DNA of 33,572 nt. Origin: Armatimonadota bacterium. GTDB lineage: Bacteria; Armatimonadota; UBA5829. The position numbers were made by a program, and so were the translations under genes. Shown here in pieces: positions 17,397 to 25,609 of this stretch. Below the pieces are notes generated by a model. That model was given only the letters and a program-made list of their open reading frames with translations, made no database searches and was not told where the DNA came from. Each line of letters begins with the position of its first letter. Position 1 is the stretch's first letter. The stretch lies in NCBI GenBank assembly GCA_012522575.1, contig JAAYKE010000048.1, positions 1 through 33,572 on the forward strand, in the 5' to 3' direction.

Positions 17397-18956
17397 ATGA
17401 GCATATACAAAATTAGAACGAATTTTGGCACCCACTTCAAGTACATTCTGTTGGGCGTTGCCTTTATATTCGTTGTCGGCGCGGTCTTTACGTTCGCGGG
17501 AATGCCTACCGGTGATGGCGGCGAGCAGGAAGAGGTAGCGAAGGATGTCGTCGCAACAGTTAACGGCATTCCGATCACCAGAAACGAATATGACTCGCAA
17601 TGGCAACAGATGAGCGAACAACTGCGTGACAGCGGCTATCGTTCGACATTGCAGTTTGCACAGCAGAGAGCCTCTCTGTTCCAGAGCATGGTGGAGAGCA
17701 GGGTGATCTTGATATCGGCGGAAGCGGTCGGTGTCGATATCAGCAAGAAACAGATTGCAGCCAAGCGAGATGCGATGATAGTCGATTATCTCAAACAAAA
17801 CCGCAGCAAGGTTCTCGGCAAACTCAGCACCGAGCAGGATAAGCTCGATCCGCGAAAAGATAAAGCCTACAAATCCGAGCTTGCCAAGGGCGGAATGAGC
17901 CTCACATTGTTGGAGCGGCAGGCTGGCATGCTCATTCCTGAGGGACAGGTGACGGTTCAGTTGGCGCAGGAAGGCTTCCAGAAGGCCATTGAGAGCAAGG
18001 TTGGAGCTGTCACAAAAGACGATATCAAGAAGAGTTTTGATGTCTTCCAACTCAGACAGATAACAATGTTCAACGATGGCTCTCCCGCCCAACAGTTCAA
18101 GACGCAGGTGGACAAAGTAGCCGCAGAAGCCAAAACCGGCGACTTCGTTGAGTTGGCCAAAAAATATGGAAAAGACCCGGACCAGGGCGCAGTCAGATCG
18201 GCCAGCTATGGCATGCTTGCGCAGGAAGTATGGGATCAGCTAACAAAATTGAAGCCGGGACAGGTGACCGGCCCGATCGAGGTTAATCAGGCTGTCTACA
18301 TCGTCAAGCTCGAATCGGTCAAGTCCGAATATCCCGAAAAAATGGAGAAAAAGGACGAAGACCAGCGGCGCGATATGATCAAAAACATGCGCATGATGCA
18401 GGAATACCTCAAATACGATAAGCAGGTAAAGGCAAATCTCAAGGTAGTGGTCACCAACCCGGAACTCAGCGGCTATTGGCATATTACCCAGGCTCAGCAG
18501 GCCACCAGTGAGGCTGAGGCCAAAAAACAAATATCGCTGGCACGCAGTTCGTTCGAAAAAGCCATCGGCCTGGAGCCTAACAATAACTATGCCACGGCCA
18601 TGCTTGCCGTCGTGCTGAACCAGCAGGAGAAAACCAAGGAGGCAACTCAGCTTTTGTATCAACTGCTCGAAGGCAAGGACTCGCAGGCAGTTGGATATGA
18701 TCTGAGGATTATGCTTGGCGACCTCCTCAACAAAGCCGGCAAAAAGGATGAGGCCGTCAAACAATTCGAAAAAGGCGTAGATGAGGCCGGGTTTGATGTG
18801 TCCGCTCACCAGCAGATTATGGCCAAGTTCAAGGAAGTCGGAAGAGAGGACCTGGCGGCTGAGCAACAAAAATGGATCGATGATTACGAAACAAAGAAAA
18901 AACAATACGAAGCCCAGCAGGAAAACAAGCAGCCAACTCAGGAAGGCGGCCAGTAG
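17397..18956 (+). CDS. Membrane-anchored peptidyl-prolyl isomerase (PpiD/SurA-like) with C-terminal TPR repeats
   Basis: A 519-residue periplasm-facing foldase. A short basic N-terminus precedes one membrane helix (about residues 18-37), as in PpiD. A SurA-N-like helical chaperone region follows, with the opening VVATVNGIPITRNEYDSQW. A parvulin-type rotamase domain lies at about residues 200-310 (DFVELAKKYGKDP, LKPGQVTGPIEV). Then come two or three TPR-like repeats (ARSSFEKAIGLEPNNNYA and DEAVKQFEKGVDEAG) and a charged Gln-rich tail. It is likely to assist folding of exported proteins. Fusion of TPR repeats behind the rotamase domain is not part of classical SurA or PpiD. Whether the parvulin active site is functional is uncertain, since I cannot place the usual catalytic histidines. 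GGAGG lies 9 bases before the ATG. Confidence 0.88.
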   Translation: MSIYKIRTNFGTHFKYILLGVAFIFVVGAVFTFAGMPTGDGGEQEEVAKDVVATVNGIPITRNEYDSQWQQMSEQLRDSGYRSTLQFAQQRASLFQSMVESRVILISAEAVGVDISKKQIAAKRDAMIVDYLKQNRSKVLGKLSTEQDKLDPRKDKAYKSELAKGGMSLTLLERQAGMLIPEGQVTVQLAQEGFQKAIESKVGAVTKDDIKKSFDVFQLRQITMFNDGSPAQQFKTQVDKVAAEAKTGDFVELAKKYGKDPDQGAVRSASYGMLAQEVWDQLTKLKPGQVTGPIEVNQAVYIVKLESVKSEYPEKMEKKDEDQRRDMIKNMRMMQEYLKYDKQVKANLKVVVTNPELSGYWHITQAQQATSEAEAKKQISLARSSFEKAIGLEPNNNYATAMLAVVLNQQEKTKEATQLLYQLLEGKDSQAVGYDLRIMLGDLLNKAGKKDEAVKQFEKGVDEAGFDVSAHQQIMAKFKEVGREDLAAEQQKWIDDYETKKKQYEAQQENKQPTQEGGQ

Positions 18957-18987
18957 CTTCCACGCAAGGCTAATATAAGGAGATTAT

Positions 18988-19013
18988 CGGAGGAGCTTAT
19001 ACAGGCTCCTCCG
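18988..19013 (+). terminator. 9-bp hairpin containing an SD/anti-SD pair ahead of rsmI
   Basis: CGGAGGAGC (18988-18996) pairs perfectly with GCTCCTCCG (19005-19013) across an 8-base loop. No T-run follows (TTGTGC), so it is a weak terminator candidate at best. The left arm is a perfect Shine-Dalgarno-like GGAGGAG and the right arm is its complement. The structure ends 12 bases before the rsmI ATG, so a role in translational control is possible. Confidence 0.5.
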
Positions 19014-19025
19014 TTGTGCAATTAA

Positions 19026-19883
19026 ATGGCAGGCACCCTGTATATCGTGGCGACCCCCATAGGCAACCTGGAGGATATCACCCTCCGGGCGCTTCGTGTC
19101 CTTAAAGAGGTCGATGTGATCGCAGCGGAGGACACTCGCGTGACCCGCAAGCTGCTCAGCCACTACGATATTCATACACAGATGGTTGCCTATCATCAGC
19201 ACAGCAGCGGTCGGCGCGCCGAGGAAATAGTTGATATGATTAAAGCAGGCGCGACCGTGGCGTTGGTCTCAGACGCCGGCACTCCGGGCATATCCGACCC
19301 CGGCCACGAGTTGATAGCTCTTTGCATTGCTGCAGACCTGCCCATCCAGAGCGTGCCGGGACCTGCGGCTCTGATTCCTGCGATTGTGGTGTCGGGATTA
19401 TCGACCTCACACTTCATATTTGACGGTTTTCCGCCGCGAAAACTCAGCGAGCGAAGGACATACTTCAAAAGCATAGCCGACGAAACCCGCACCATAGTTC
19501 TCTACGAATCACCGCTCAGGCTGTCGGTTACGCTGCGCACTATAAAAGAAGTGCTTGGAGACAGGCAGGTTGCGGTTATTCGCGAGGCGACCAAGTTATT
19601 TGAAGAAGTGTTCCGAGGGGATGTAAGCGAAGCCATCGAGCGCTTTCAGGGCAGAATACGAGGGGAAATAGTTTTGGTGATAGAGGGAGGCATCCCGCAG
19701 ACCAACACAAACCCCGAAGAAGTCCAACCTCTGCTGAGGCGGCGGCTGGCCGAGCTGCTGGCCTCCGGATTATCCCAGCGCGACGCTGTCCGACAAGGCA
19801 CAATTGAGCTTAGACTGCCGAGGCGTCTGGTTTACGCGACTATGCTGGCTATGAAAGAAAACGGCGACGAAATCGATAGTTGA
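19026..19883 (+). CDS. rsmI: 16S rRNA (cytidine(1402)-2'-O)-methyltransferase RsmI
   Basis: A 285-residue SAM-dependent methyltransferase of the tetrapyrrole-methylase fold that methylates the 2'-OH of C1402 in the ribosomal P site. The opening GTLYIVATPIGNLEDITLRAL, then AAEDTRVTRKLLSHY, VSDAGTPGISDPG and SVPGPAALIPAIVVSGL are the family signatures. The start at ATG 19026 is fixed by an in-frame TAA immediately upstream and by the family's usual N-terminus. There is no Shine-Dalgarno sequence at normal distance; the nearest GGAGGAG is about 30 bases upstream and is held in a hairpin. The gene converges with the ABC-F gene across an 11-base gap. Confidence 0.96.
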   Translation: MAGTLYIVATPIGNLEDITLRALRVLKEVDVIAAEDTRVTRKLLSHYDIHTQMVAYHQHSSGRRAEEIVDMIKAGATVALVSDAGTPGISDPGHELIALCIAADLPIQSVPGPAALIPAIVVSGLSTSHFIFDGFPPRKLSERRTYFKSIADETRTIVLYESPLRLSVTLRTIKEVLGDRQVAVIREATKLFEEVFRGDVSEAIERFQGRIRGEIVLVIEGGIPQTNTNPEEVQPLLRRRLAELLASGLSQRDAVRQGTIELRLPRRLVYATMLAMKENGDEIDS

Positions 19884-19894
19884 TGGTCGGGTTG

Positions 19895-21823
19895 CTACTT
19901 GGCAATCTCCTCGAGGGTTCTCTGCGTCTGGGATATTTCCTCGCAAACGCGCTCCCAGTTCGCATACAACTCGGCCAGTCTCTCCGATGCCTTGTTGAAG
20001 TCTCTTGTAAGATCCCCCGGCGAGCCATCGATATAGGTCTGCGGGTCGCCAAGGGCTGCGGTCAGAGCTTCCGCCTCGTGTTCCAGTTGTTCGATCTCAG
20101 TTTCAAGAGCGGATCGGTTCCTGCTCAAATCACGAAGCAGTTTTTCCGTCTCCCTAAGCTGGGACTGCGGCCTGATCGTCGGCTTTGCGGCTGTCGGCTG
20201 TGCTATGGACTGGTCTGCCGGCGCGTGTTGGGAAGATTTTTCTGTGTAAGAAGAATAGCTGCCGGGGTAGGCGTGCCATGTCCCGTCGGCTATCTCAAGT
20301 ATTTCATCTGCCACCGTGTTGAGCAGATACCGGTCGTGTGACGCCATGAGAATGGTTCCGTTATAATGCCGCAGGGCGTCCTCCAACGCCTCTCTGGATC
20401 GTATGTCGAGATGATTTGTAGGCTCGTCGAGCAGCAGCAGATTAGGAGAACGCGCGAGAACTTTGGCCAGAGCCAGCCTGCATTGCTCTCCGCCTGAAAG
20501 CGCATCCACGAGCTTGAATGCATCATCACCCATAAAGAGGAATTGCGCGAGCAGATTGCGCGCCGCCAGCGAAGTCAAGTCGGCATCCGCCAGCAATTCC
20601 TCAAGCACCGTTCGGCTCCGCACCAGATGATCGAATTCCTGGGCAAAATAAACCGGCTCGACGTTATGACCAAAAATCAATTCCCCGCTGTCCGCTTCCA
20701 ACAGCCCGGCAATAATCTTCAGAAGAGTGCTCTTTCCGCTGCCGTTCGGCCCGACGATGCCCACCTTGCGGCCGCGCTCCACCAAAAGGCTCAGGTCGGC
20801 AAAAAGCTCCTTTTGCGGATAGCTTTTAGAGAGTTTGATGAGGCGCAAAACGTCCCTGCCGCTTCGGATGGCCTGATTGAACTGCGCGGAGATGGTGCGC
20901 TGAGAGTCCACATCTGCGACCCGCTTGATTTTTTCCAGTTCCTTGATCTTACTATCCCGACGGGTGAATTTGCGATGGGAAAACAGCGTCTGAATCGCCT
21001 CTTCTATGCGCTTGATCTCTTTTTGCTGTTCTTTATATGCCTTGCGCTGCTCCTCGATTTTCGCTGCTTTAAGCTTGGCGAACTGTGAGTAATTCCCCGG
21101 ATATGACGATATGGTTGCGTTCTCTATCTCGACTACTTTGCTGACAACCCCATCGAGAAAATACCTGTCGTGGCTGACTATCAGCGCGGCTCCGTTATAA
21201 CGGTTGTTCAGAAAATCGCTGAGCCAGTCGCTTGCGCGAATATCGAGGTGGTTGGTAGGCTCGTCGAGCAGCAGCACGTCCGGGGAGAGCAGCAGCAGTC
21301 TAGCCAGCGCCGCCCGCGTTTTTTGTCCGCCGGAGAGCGTCCGCACCGGTTTGTCCAATTCGGACTCCTCAAAACCCAGTCCCAGCAGAATCGCTTTGGC
21401 CTGCGCAAAATAATCGAAGCCGTGCAGCCCATCGAACTTATGGTTCACCTCGGCCAGGCGCGCGCCAATCGCATCGGCCTGTTGTGCCGTTGCCGAGGCC
21501 ATCTGCCTCTCCAGAACCTTCATTTCACCGGCGCAGGCAAGCAGTTCGGGGGTCACTCCCATCACAGCCAGATGAAGATCGGCCACCTGCGGCAGATCCA
21601 CCTCCTGCGGCAGATAGCCCAGCGTACAGCCCTGCTCGATGTGCACTGAGCCGGCGTCGGCGGTTTGCTCCCCATAGATGATTCGCAGCAGCGTGGTTTT
21701 GCCGGAGCCGTTCGCGCCAATCAGCGCAATGCGCTCAGACTCGGACACTCCCAACGAGGCATCCTCAAATAAGGTATGCGTGCCGTATGATTTACTTAGC
21801 CTGGAGATAGTAATGAGAGGCAT
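19895..21823 (-). CDS. ABC-F family ATP-binding protein (Uup-like, C-terminal coiled coil)
   Basis: A 642-residue soluble protein with two ABC domains and no membrane segments. Walker A motifs are GANGSGKTT (Lys42) and GPNGSGKST; signatures are LSGGQKTR and LSGGEQCR; both Walker B regions read LLLLDEPTNHLDIR. The charged linker between the domains (about residues 245-300) and the C-terminal coiled coil after about residue 560 match Uup/EttA-type ABC-F proteins, which bind the ribosomal E site or resolve stalled or branched structures. It cannot be assigned to a resistance subtype. On its strand a perfect TATAAT lies at 21924-21929, but with a poor -35. The roughly 90-base leader this predicts contains a GGGCTG/CAGCCC hairpin (21883-21903). 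Confidence 0.94.
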   Translation of the reverse strand: MPLITISRLSKSYGTHTLFEDASLGVSESERIALIGANGSGKTTLLRIIYGEQTADAGSVHIEQGCTLGYLPQEVDLPQVADLHLAVMGVTPELLACAGEMKVLERQMASATAQQADAIGARLAEVNHKFDGLHGFDYFAQAKAILLGLGFEESELDKPVRTLSGGQKTRAALARLLLLSPDVLLLDEPTNHLDIRASDWLSDFLNNRYNGAALIVSHDRYFLDGVVSKVVEIENATISSYPGNYSQFAKLKAAKIEEQRKAYKEQQKEIKRIEEAIQTLFSHRKFTRRDSKIKELEKIKRVADVDSQRTISAQFNQAIRSGRDVLRLIKLSKSYPQKELFADLSLLVERGRKVGIVGPNGSGKSTLLKIIAGLLEADSGELIFGHNVEPVYFAQEFDHLVRSRTVLEELLADADLTSLAARNLLAQFLFMGDDAFKLVDALSGGEQCRLALAKVLARSPNLLLLDEPTNHLDIRSREALEDALRHYNGTILMASHDRYLLNTVADEILEIADGTWHAYPGSYSSYTEKSSQHAPADQSIAQPTAAKPTIRPQSQLRETEKLLRDLSRNRSALETEIEQLEHEAEALTAALGDPQTYIDGSPGDLTRDFNKASERLAELYANWERVCEEISQTQRTLEEIAK

Positions 21824-21941
21824 ATTCGTGCGGGCTTAGTCCCCATACTGTTCAAATTATCGTATCTCTACGAATAACCTGCGGGCTGCAACCGAGACAG
21901 CCCTGCAAGTAAAGAATATTTCCATTATATAAGAAAAGAAT

Positions 21942-22997
21942 CTACACAGGTTTCAGGCTGTCGAGTATCTCTGTTACGCTCAAGTCCGCAGCGGCCATCA
22001 CCTCATCAGACGCACCGTAATAAATCGTTACCGTGTCGCCCCGAACAATGGCCCCGCAGCTAAATACAACATTTGCCTTGAAGCCGGATGTTTCATAGTC
22101 CATCTCAGGTTCCAGAATCGGGTAGGGGCTTTTCGCGATCACTTTTTCGGGATACTCCGCATCAAGCAACGCTGCGCCGAGGCAATAGCGGTCATCGGTT
22201 GTGGCTGCGTGATATATTTCCAGCCATCCCCTATCCGTCATAAACGGCACCGCTCCTCCGCCAAGTCGTCCGCCTTCCCATGTCCCTGCCGTGCACCCCA
22301 GCAACAGCGCGTGTTCCCCCCAGTGAATGAGGTCTTCGGAATACGCGATCCACATATTCGGCGCGCCCATCATCTTCGGCTGAGGACGATGCAAAGCGAC
22401 ATATTTGCCGCGCACTTTTTCCGGGAAAATCATCGCGTCCATATTCTCAGGAGGGAAAATAATACCGTGCTTCGTCCAGTTTACAAAATCTTTTGTGCTG
22501 GCCAGGCATTGGGTTATAGCAAACGGCGCAACGCCCTTATAGACAATCCAATATGTATCATCCAGCTTTGTTATGCGAGGGTCCTCAAGGCCATAGGCTT
22601 CATAGGGCTGATCGGGCCACAACGATGGCTTCTCTTCGACGGTAAAATTGTGACCATCTTTGCTGCGAGCTAGCCTCAGATGAGAGATCGAGGTCAGGAG
22701 CATCCCATCAGGTGTCCCTATGACGCGCGGGTCGCTGAAATCATACCTCGAGTCGCCTTTATTAAATTCAATAATCTTAAGAGCCGGTCGGTTGTCGGCA
22801 AAGTCTATGATCGGAACAAGCGCAACCTCAGGGTCAGTCGAGATCGGCCTCTCAGCCACCCGCATCAACATCAATATCTCGTCTTGGTGCTCAATCACTC
22901 CGGCATTGAACGCGGACATTACCTCCCAACCCTCGAACGTGGGCGGCACGTCATGCTGGGTCACGATCGGGTTTTGAGGAAAACGACGAACCTTCAT
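21942..22997 (-). CDS. GH130 family glycoside phosphorylase/hydrolase
   Basis: A 351-residue five-bladed beta-propeller enzyme of family GH130. Recognised features are NPIVTQHDVPP at the N-terminus, SAFNAGVI, the strongly conserved YGLEDPRITK, WEGGRLGGGAVP and IYHAATTDDRYCLGAALLD. Most family members phosphorolyse beta-mannosides, releasing mannose-1-phosphate; some hydrolyse. No signal peptide is present, so it acts in the cytoplasm. It is the last gene of a four-gene leftward operon, 30 bases after the SDR stop, which suggests that the sugar released or its product feeds the aldolase/dehydrogenase steps. Subfamily and acceptor sugar are not resolvable by eye. Confidence 0.9.
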   Translation of the reverse strand: MKVRRFPQNPIVTQHDVPPTFEGWEVMSAFNAGVIEHQDEILMLMRVAERPISTDPEVALVPIIDFADNRPALKIIEFNKGDSRYDFSDPRVIGTPDGMLLTSISHLRLARSKDGHNFTVEEKPSLWPDQPYEAYGLEDPRITKLDDTYWIVYKGVAPFAITQCLASTKDFVNWTKHGIIFPPENMDAMIFPEKVRGKYVALHRPQPKMMGAPNMWIAYSEDLIHWGEHALLLGCTAGTWEGGRLGGGAVPFMTDRGWLEIYHAATTDDRYCLGAALLDAEYPEKVIAKSPYPILEPEMDYETSGFKANVVFSCGAIVRGDTVTIYYGASDEVMAAADLSVTEILDSLKPV

Positions 22998-23027
22998 AAG
23001 AGCTTTTCCCTTTCGATTTGGCTGAAA

Positions 23028-23813
23028 CTATCTCATCTCCTGGCCGCCGGTGATATTTATTGCCTGGCCGGTCATATAACTGGCCTCATCAGATGCAATA
23101 AATGCCACGGCATTTGTCACATCATCATACGTACAGCCGCGGCCCAACGGCACTTGATCCATATATTTCCTGCGCACATCCTCCACGCTGATGCCCTGAG
23201 TATGCGCATATTGCTCGAAGAGGCTGTCCTGCCAGAGGGTTCCGTCAAGCAAATTGCCCGGACACACAGCGTTCACTCTAACCCCAAACTGCGCCATTTC
23301 CAGCGCCAGGCTCTGGGTCAAACCGATGCCGCCGAACTTGCTGGCCGCATAAGCGGAATTTCGAAAGCTGCCCTTTTTCCCGGATTTGGAGTTGATCTGG
23401 ATGATCACGCCGCTCTTTTGCCTCTGCATTATCTGGCACGCATGCTTCGCGCAAATCATATAGCCCACAAGGTTTACTTCGATCACCTGTCGCCATTCGC
23501 TCACCGGAAACATTGTGATCTCGCCGGCCTTAAGGATTCCGGCGTTTGCTATCAGTATATCCAGCCTGCCAAAATTGCCGTCGATATCCTCCATCGCGGT
23601 ATGGACGGCGAAATCGTCCGTCACATCAAGACCGAGTCCGAGCGTCGTCACTCCATATTTTTCGCCGATTTCCTTTGCGGTCGCCTTCGCCTTATCCTCA
23701 TTTATGTCCGCTGCTATGACGACCGCCCCTTCGCTGGCGAATCTTTCGCAGATCGCCTGCCCAAGACCTTGAGCGCCCCCCGTGACCAAGGCTACTTTAT
23801 CTTTGAAGCGCAT
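23028..23813 (-). CDS. srlD: SDR oxidoreductase, sorbitol-6-phosphate 2-dehydrogenase-like
   Basis: A 261-residue short-chain dehydrogenase. The nucleotide-binding motif is TGGAQGLGQAI, followed by IANAGILKAG and the catalytic segment INSKSGKKGSFRNSAYAASK with YxxxK. The run SKFGGIGLTQSLALEMAQFG, then KYMDQVPLGRGCTYDDV and the end TGQAINITGGQEM closely resemble E. coli SrlD, which oxidises D-sorbitol 6-phosphate to D-fructose 6-phosphate with NAD. Substrate assignment is an inference. I prefer ATG 23813 (opening RFKDKVALVTGG) because GGAG lies 6 bases upstream; the tracked start at 23825 adds four residues. It sits between the MDR gene (20-base gap) and the GH130 gene. Confidence 0.85.
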   Translation of the reverse strand: MRFKDKVALVTGGAQGLGQAICERFASEGAVVIAADINEDKAKATAKEIGEKYGVTTLGLGLDVTDDFAVHTAMEDIDGNFGRLDILIANAGILKAGEITMFPVSEWRQVIEVNLVGYMICAKHACQIMQRQKSGVIIQINSKSGKKGSFRNSAYAASKFGGIGLTQSLALEMAQFGVRVNAVCPGNLLDGTLWQDSLFEQYAHTQGISVEDVRRKYMDQVPLGRGCTYDDVTNAVAFIASDEASYMTGQAINITGGQEMR

Positions 23814-23846
23814 ATTCATCTCCATTTTACTGCACCGTTTTACGCA

Positions 23847-25589
23847 TCATATTTTAAGCGCACTGCGCAAAAGCTCTTCCTCTGCTTCATTAGTCCAGAA
23901 TTTGCCGTCTTTGAGCTTGGCAAACACGTTCGGCATCACTTTATCGAGATCGACCAAAGCCGTCAGCGGCAGTTCGATAGACGGGAAAATAACGGTCTTG
24001 CCGGGATAGCTAGCTTCCTTGACCGCCCGAACCCCTTCCGCCATCGCGTTTATGCCACCTATGGCGGCCAGCGAATGCCGGGTGGGCAGTTCTCCGGATT
24101 CAGTGAAACCGAGGGTGTCGACCATATCCTGCGGCCTCGAACCGCTGGATCCAACGAATCTGTTGCCCTTCATATATGTCGCGCTGAGATCGAGGTTTGC
24201 CATAGTGCCCCTTGGGACGCCGGCAAATATATTCATCAGGCCGTCATTTGCCAGATAAGGAATCGCCTGCTCGATAAGCGCAGCCGCCGGAACCAGCACA
24301 ACTATATCGTCGAATCCGTCTGCGCCGGTGATTTTTTCGATAGCCGCATCTACGGCCCCTTGACCTTCTCGCACAGGGTTTACATAAATAACCTCTATGC
24401 CGTGTTCGCGAACGTTGTCGGCAATGCTCTCTTTCAGGCATTCCAACCGATAGTCATCGACGTCGGTGCAAAGCATTTTCTTTGGCCCATCGGCCATCTT
24501 CGCGGCGCGCTGAACGTGCATGCTTCCCATCGCGCCCGCAGCTCCCAAAAACCACGTAGTCCCGCCGGGTTTGAGTTCGCTTACCCGGCTGGATGTATAG
24601 GCGTCGGCGACGGATTGTGATTTGGTCCCCACGTAGTCGATATAATCATAATGCACTCGTCCGACATCGATACTTACGGGCCGAGAGATCGCTTTATCGG
24701 CCGCAATAGCCATCACGGCGTTTTTGGCGAGGTGTGCGCCAAGGGCTTCCACTAGTTCGGCATCCGGGGTCCCGAATATTACGACATCATCAAACCCTTC
24801 CGCCCCGGTCCGCTCCTGTGCCAATGCGACTACATTGCCTGCAGCGAGTTTATCGATTGCTATAATCTCGGAATTGCCTTCGAGCCCTTTGCGGATGGCC
24901 GACGCGACTGCATCGGAAAGTCCCGCCAGAATAGCCTTAGCCGGAGCATTTTCCGTGCATATCAGATTGCCGACATCATAATCCCCATCGGCGCAACCGA
25001 CAAAGAGTGCGACTCCGCCGGGTTTCAAACACTTGCGGGGATGGATTCGATATGAGGCCACCACGCAAGTCCACGGCTCAACCAGCGCCGCTTCCGCATA
25101 GCCCGTGTCCGGCTGCACGGGGATAAGGTATGAACCCTCATCTCCATCAAGAACAGGCTCCCCGATGATGCCATACTGCTGCATTCCACCCGGCAGCACA
25201 TAGCCGTATGCTATGCTTGCTCCCTTAAAATATACGTCGGCCTGCACTATATAACGGCTGCCCGGCTTATATATATCTTTTCGGTTGGCCCCGGCCTCGA
25301 TCACCGTAAGTGAGACCTCATGGCCGGGAGTTACCGGGTCGGCCACCATATCGCGTCCCGTTATTCGCGGGTGGGTCGAGCCTTGAGTGATCAGCTTTAC
25401 ATCAGAAAAACATATCCCGATCGCATCGACCCTGACCAGAATTTCATCATCTTTCGGGGAGATCACCGGCAAAACATCCGGCCCGTCCACCCCGAAATTC
25501 TCCACTCCGGCTTCTTTCATCCGCCAGGCGATATTGGTCTGTGGCAGATCATAGTCCAGATTTTTATATCTCTTCAAGGCGTCGCTCAT
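23847..25589 (-). CDS. Zinc-type medium-chain dehydrogenase (SorE-like) with duplicated nucleotide-binding domain (580 aa)
   Basis: An MDR-superfamily alcohol dehydrogenase, unusually long (family members are about 340-410 residues). The GroES-like catalytic domain holds probable zinc ligands Cys60 (IGICFSDVK) and His90-Glu91 (PGHEV), with VEPWTCVVASYR nearby. Two copies of the Rossmann region follow. Copy 1 (about residues 185-335) begins LKPGGVALFVGC and contains TGAEGFDDVVIFG. Copy 2 (about 337-490) begins LKPGGTTWFLGAAGAMG and contains TGADGFDDIVVLV. Copy 2 keeps a usable GxxGxxG motif; copy 1 reads GCADGDYDVG and is probably unable to bind NAD(P). The end resembles L-sorbose-1-phosphate reductase-type enzymes. 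The start at ATG 25589 has AGAGG 8 bases upstream; GTG 25598 is the alternative. It lies 20 bases downstream of the aldolase gene. Confidence 0.85.
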   Translation of the reverse strand: MSDALKRYKNLDYDLPQTNIAWRMKEAGVENFGVDGPDVLPVISPKDDEILVRVDAIGICFSDVKLITQGSTHPRITGRDMVADPVTPGHEVSLTVIEAGANRKDIYKPGSRYIVQADVYFKGASIAYGYVLPGGMQQYGIIGEPVLDGDEGSYLIPVQPDTGYAEAALVEPWTCVVASYRIHPRKCLKPGGVALFVGCADGDYDVGNLICTENAPAKAILAGLSDAVASAIRKGLEGNSEIIAIDKLAAGNVVALAQERTGAEGFDDVVIFGTPDAELVEALGAHLAKNAVMAIAADKAISRPVSIDVGRVHYDYIDYVGTKSQSVADAYTSSRVSELKPGGTTWFLGAAGAMGSMHVQRAAKMADGPKKMLCTDVDDYRLECLKESIADNVREHGIEVIYVNPVREGQGAVDAAIEKITGADGFDDIVVLVPAAALIEQAIPYLANDGLMNIFAGVPRGTMANLDLSATYMKGNRFVGSSGSRPQDMVDTLGFTESGELPTRHSLAAIGGINAMAEGVRAVKEASYPGKTVIFPSIELPLTALVDLDKVMPNVFAKLKDGKFWTNEAEEELLRSALKI

Positions 25590-25609
25590 AGATACCACCT
25601 CTTCTTGCT

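Noticed and set aside
22680-24620. 646-aa plus-strand ORF
   Set aside because: It is wholly antisense to the GH130, SDR and MDR genes, rich in His, Arg and Ile, and has no recognisable domain. It is a codon-bias shadow of the genes below.
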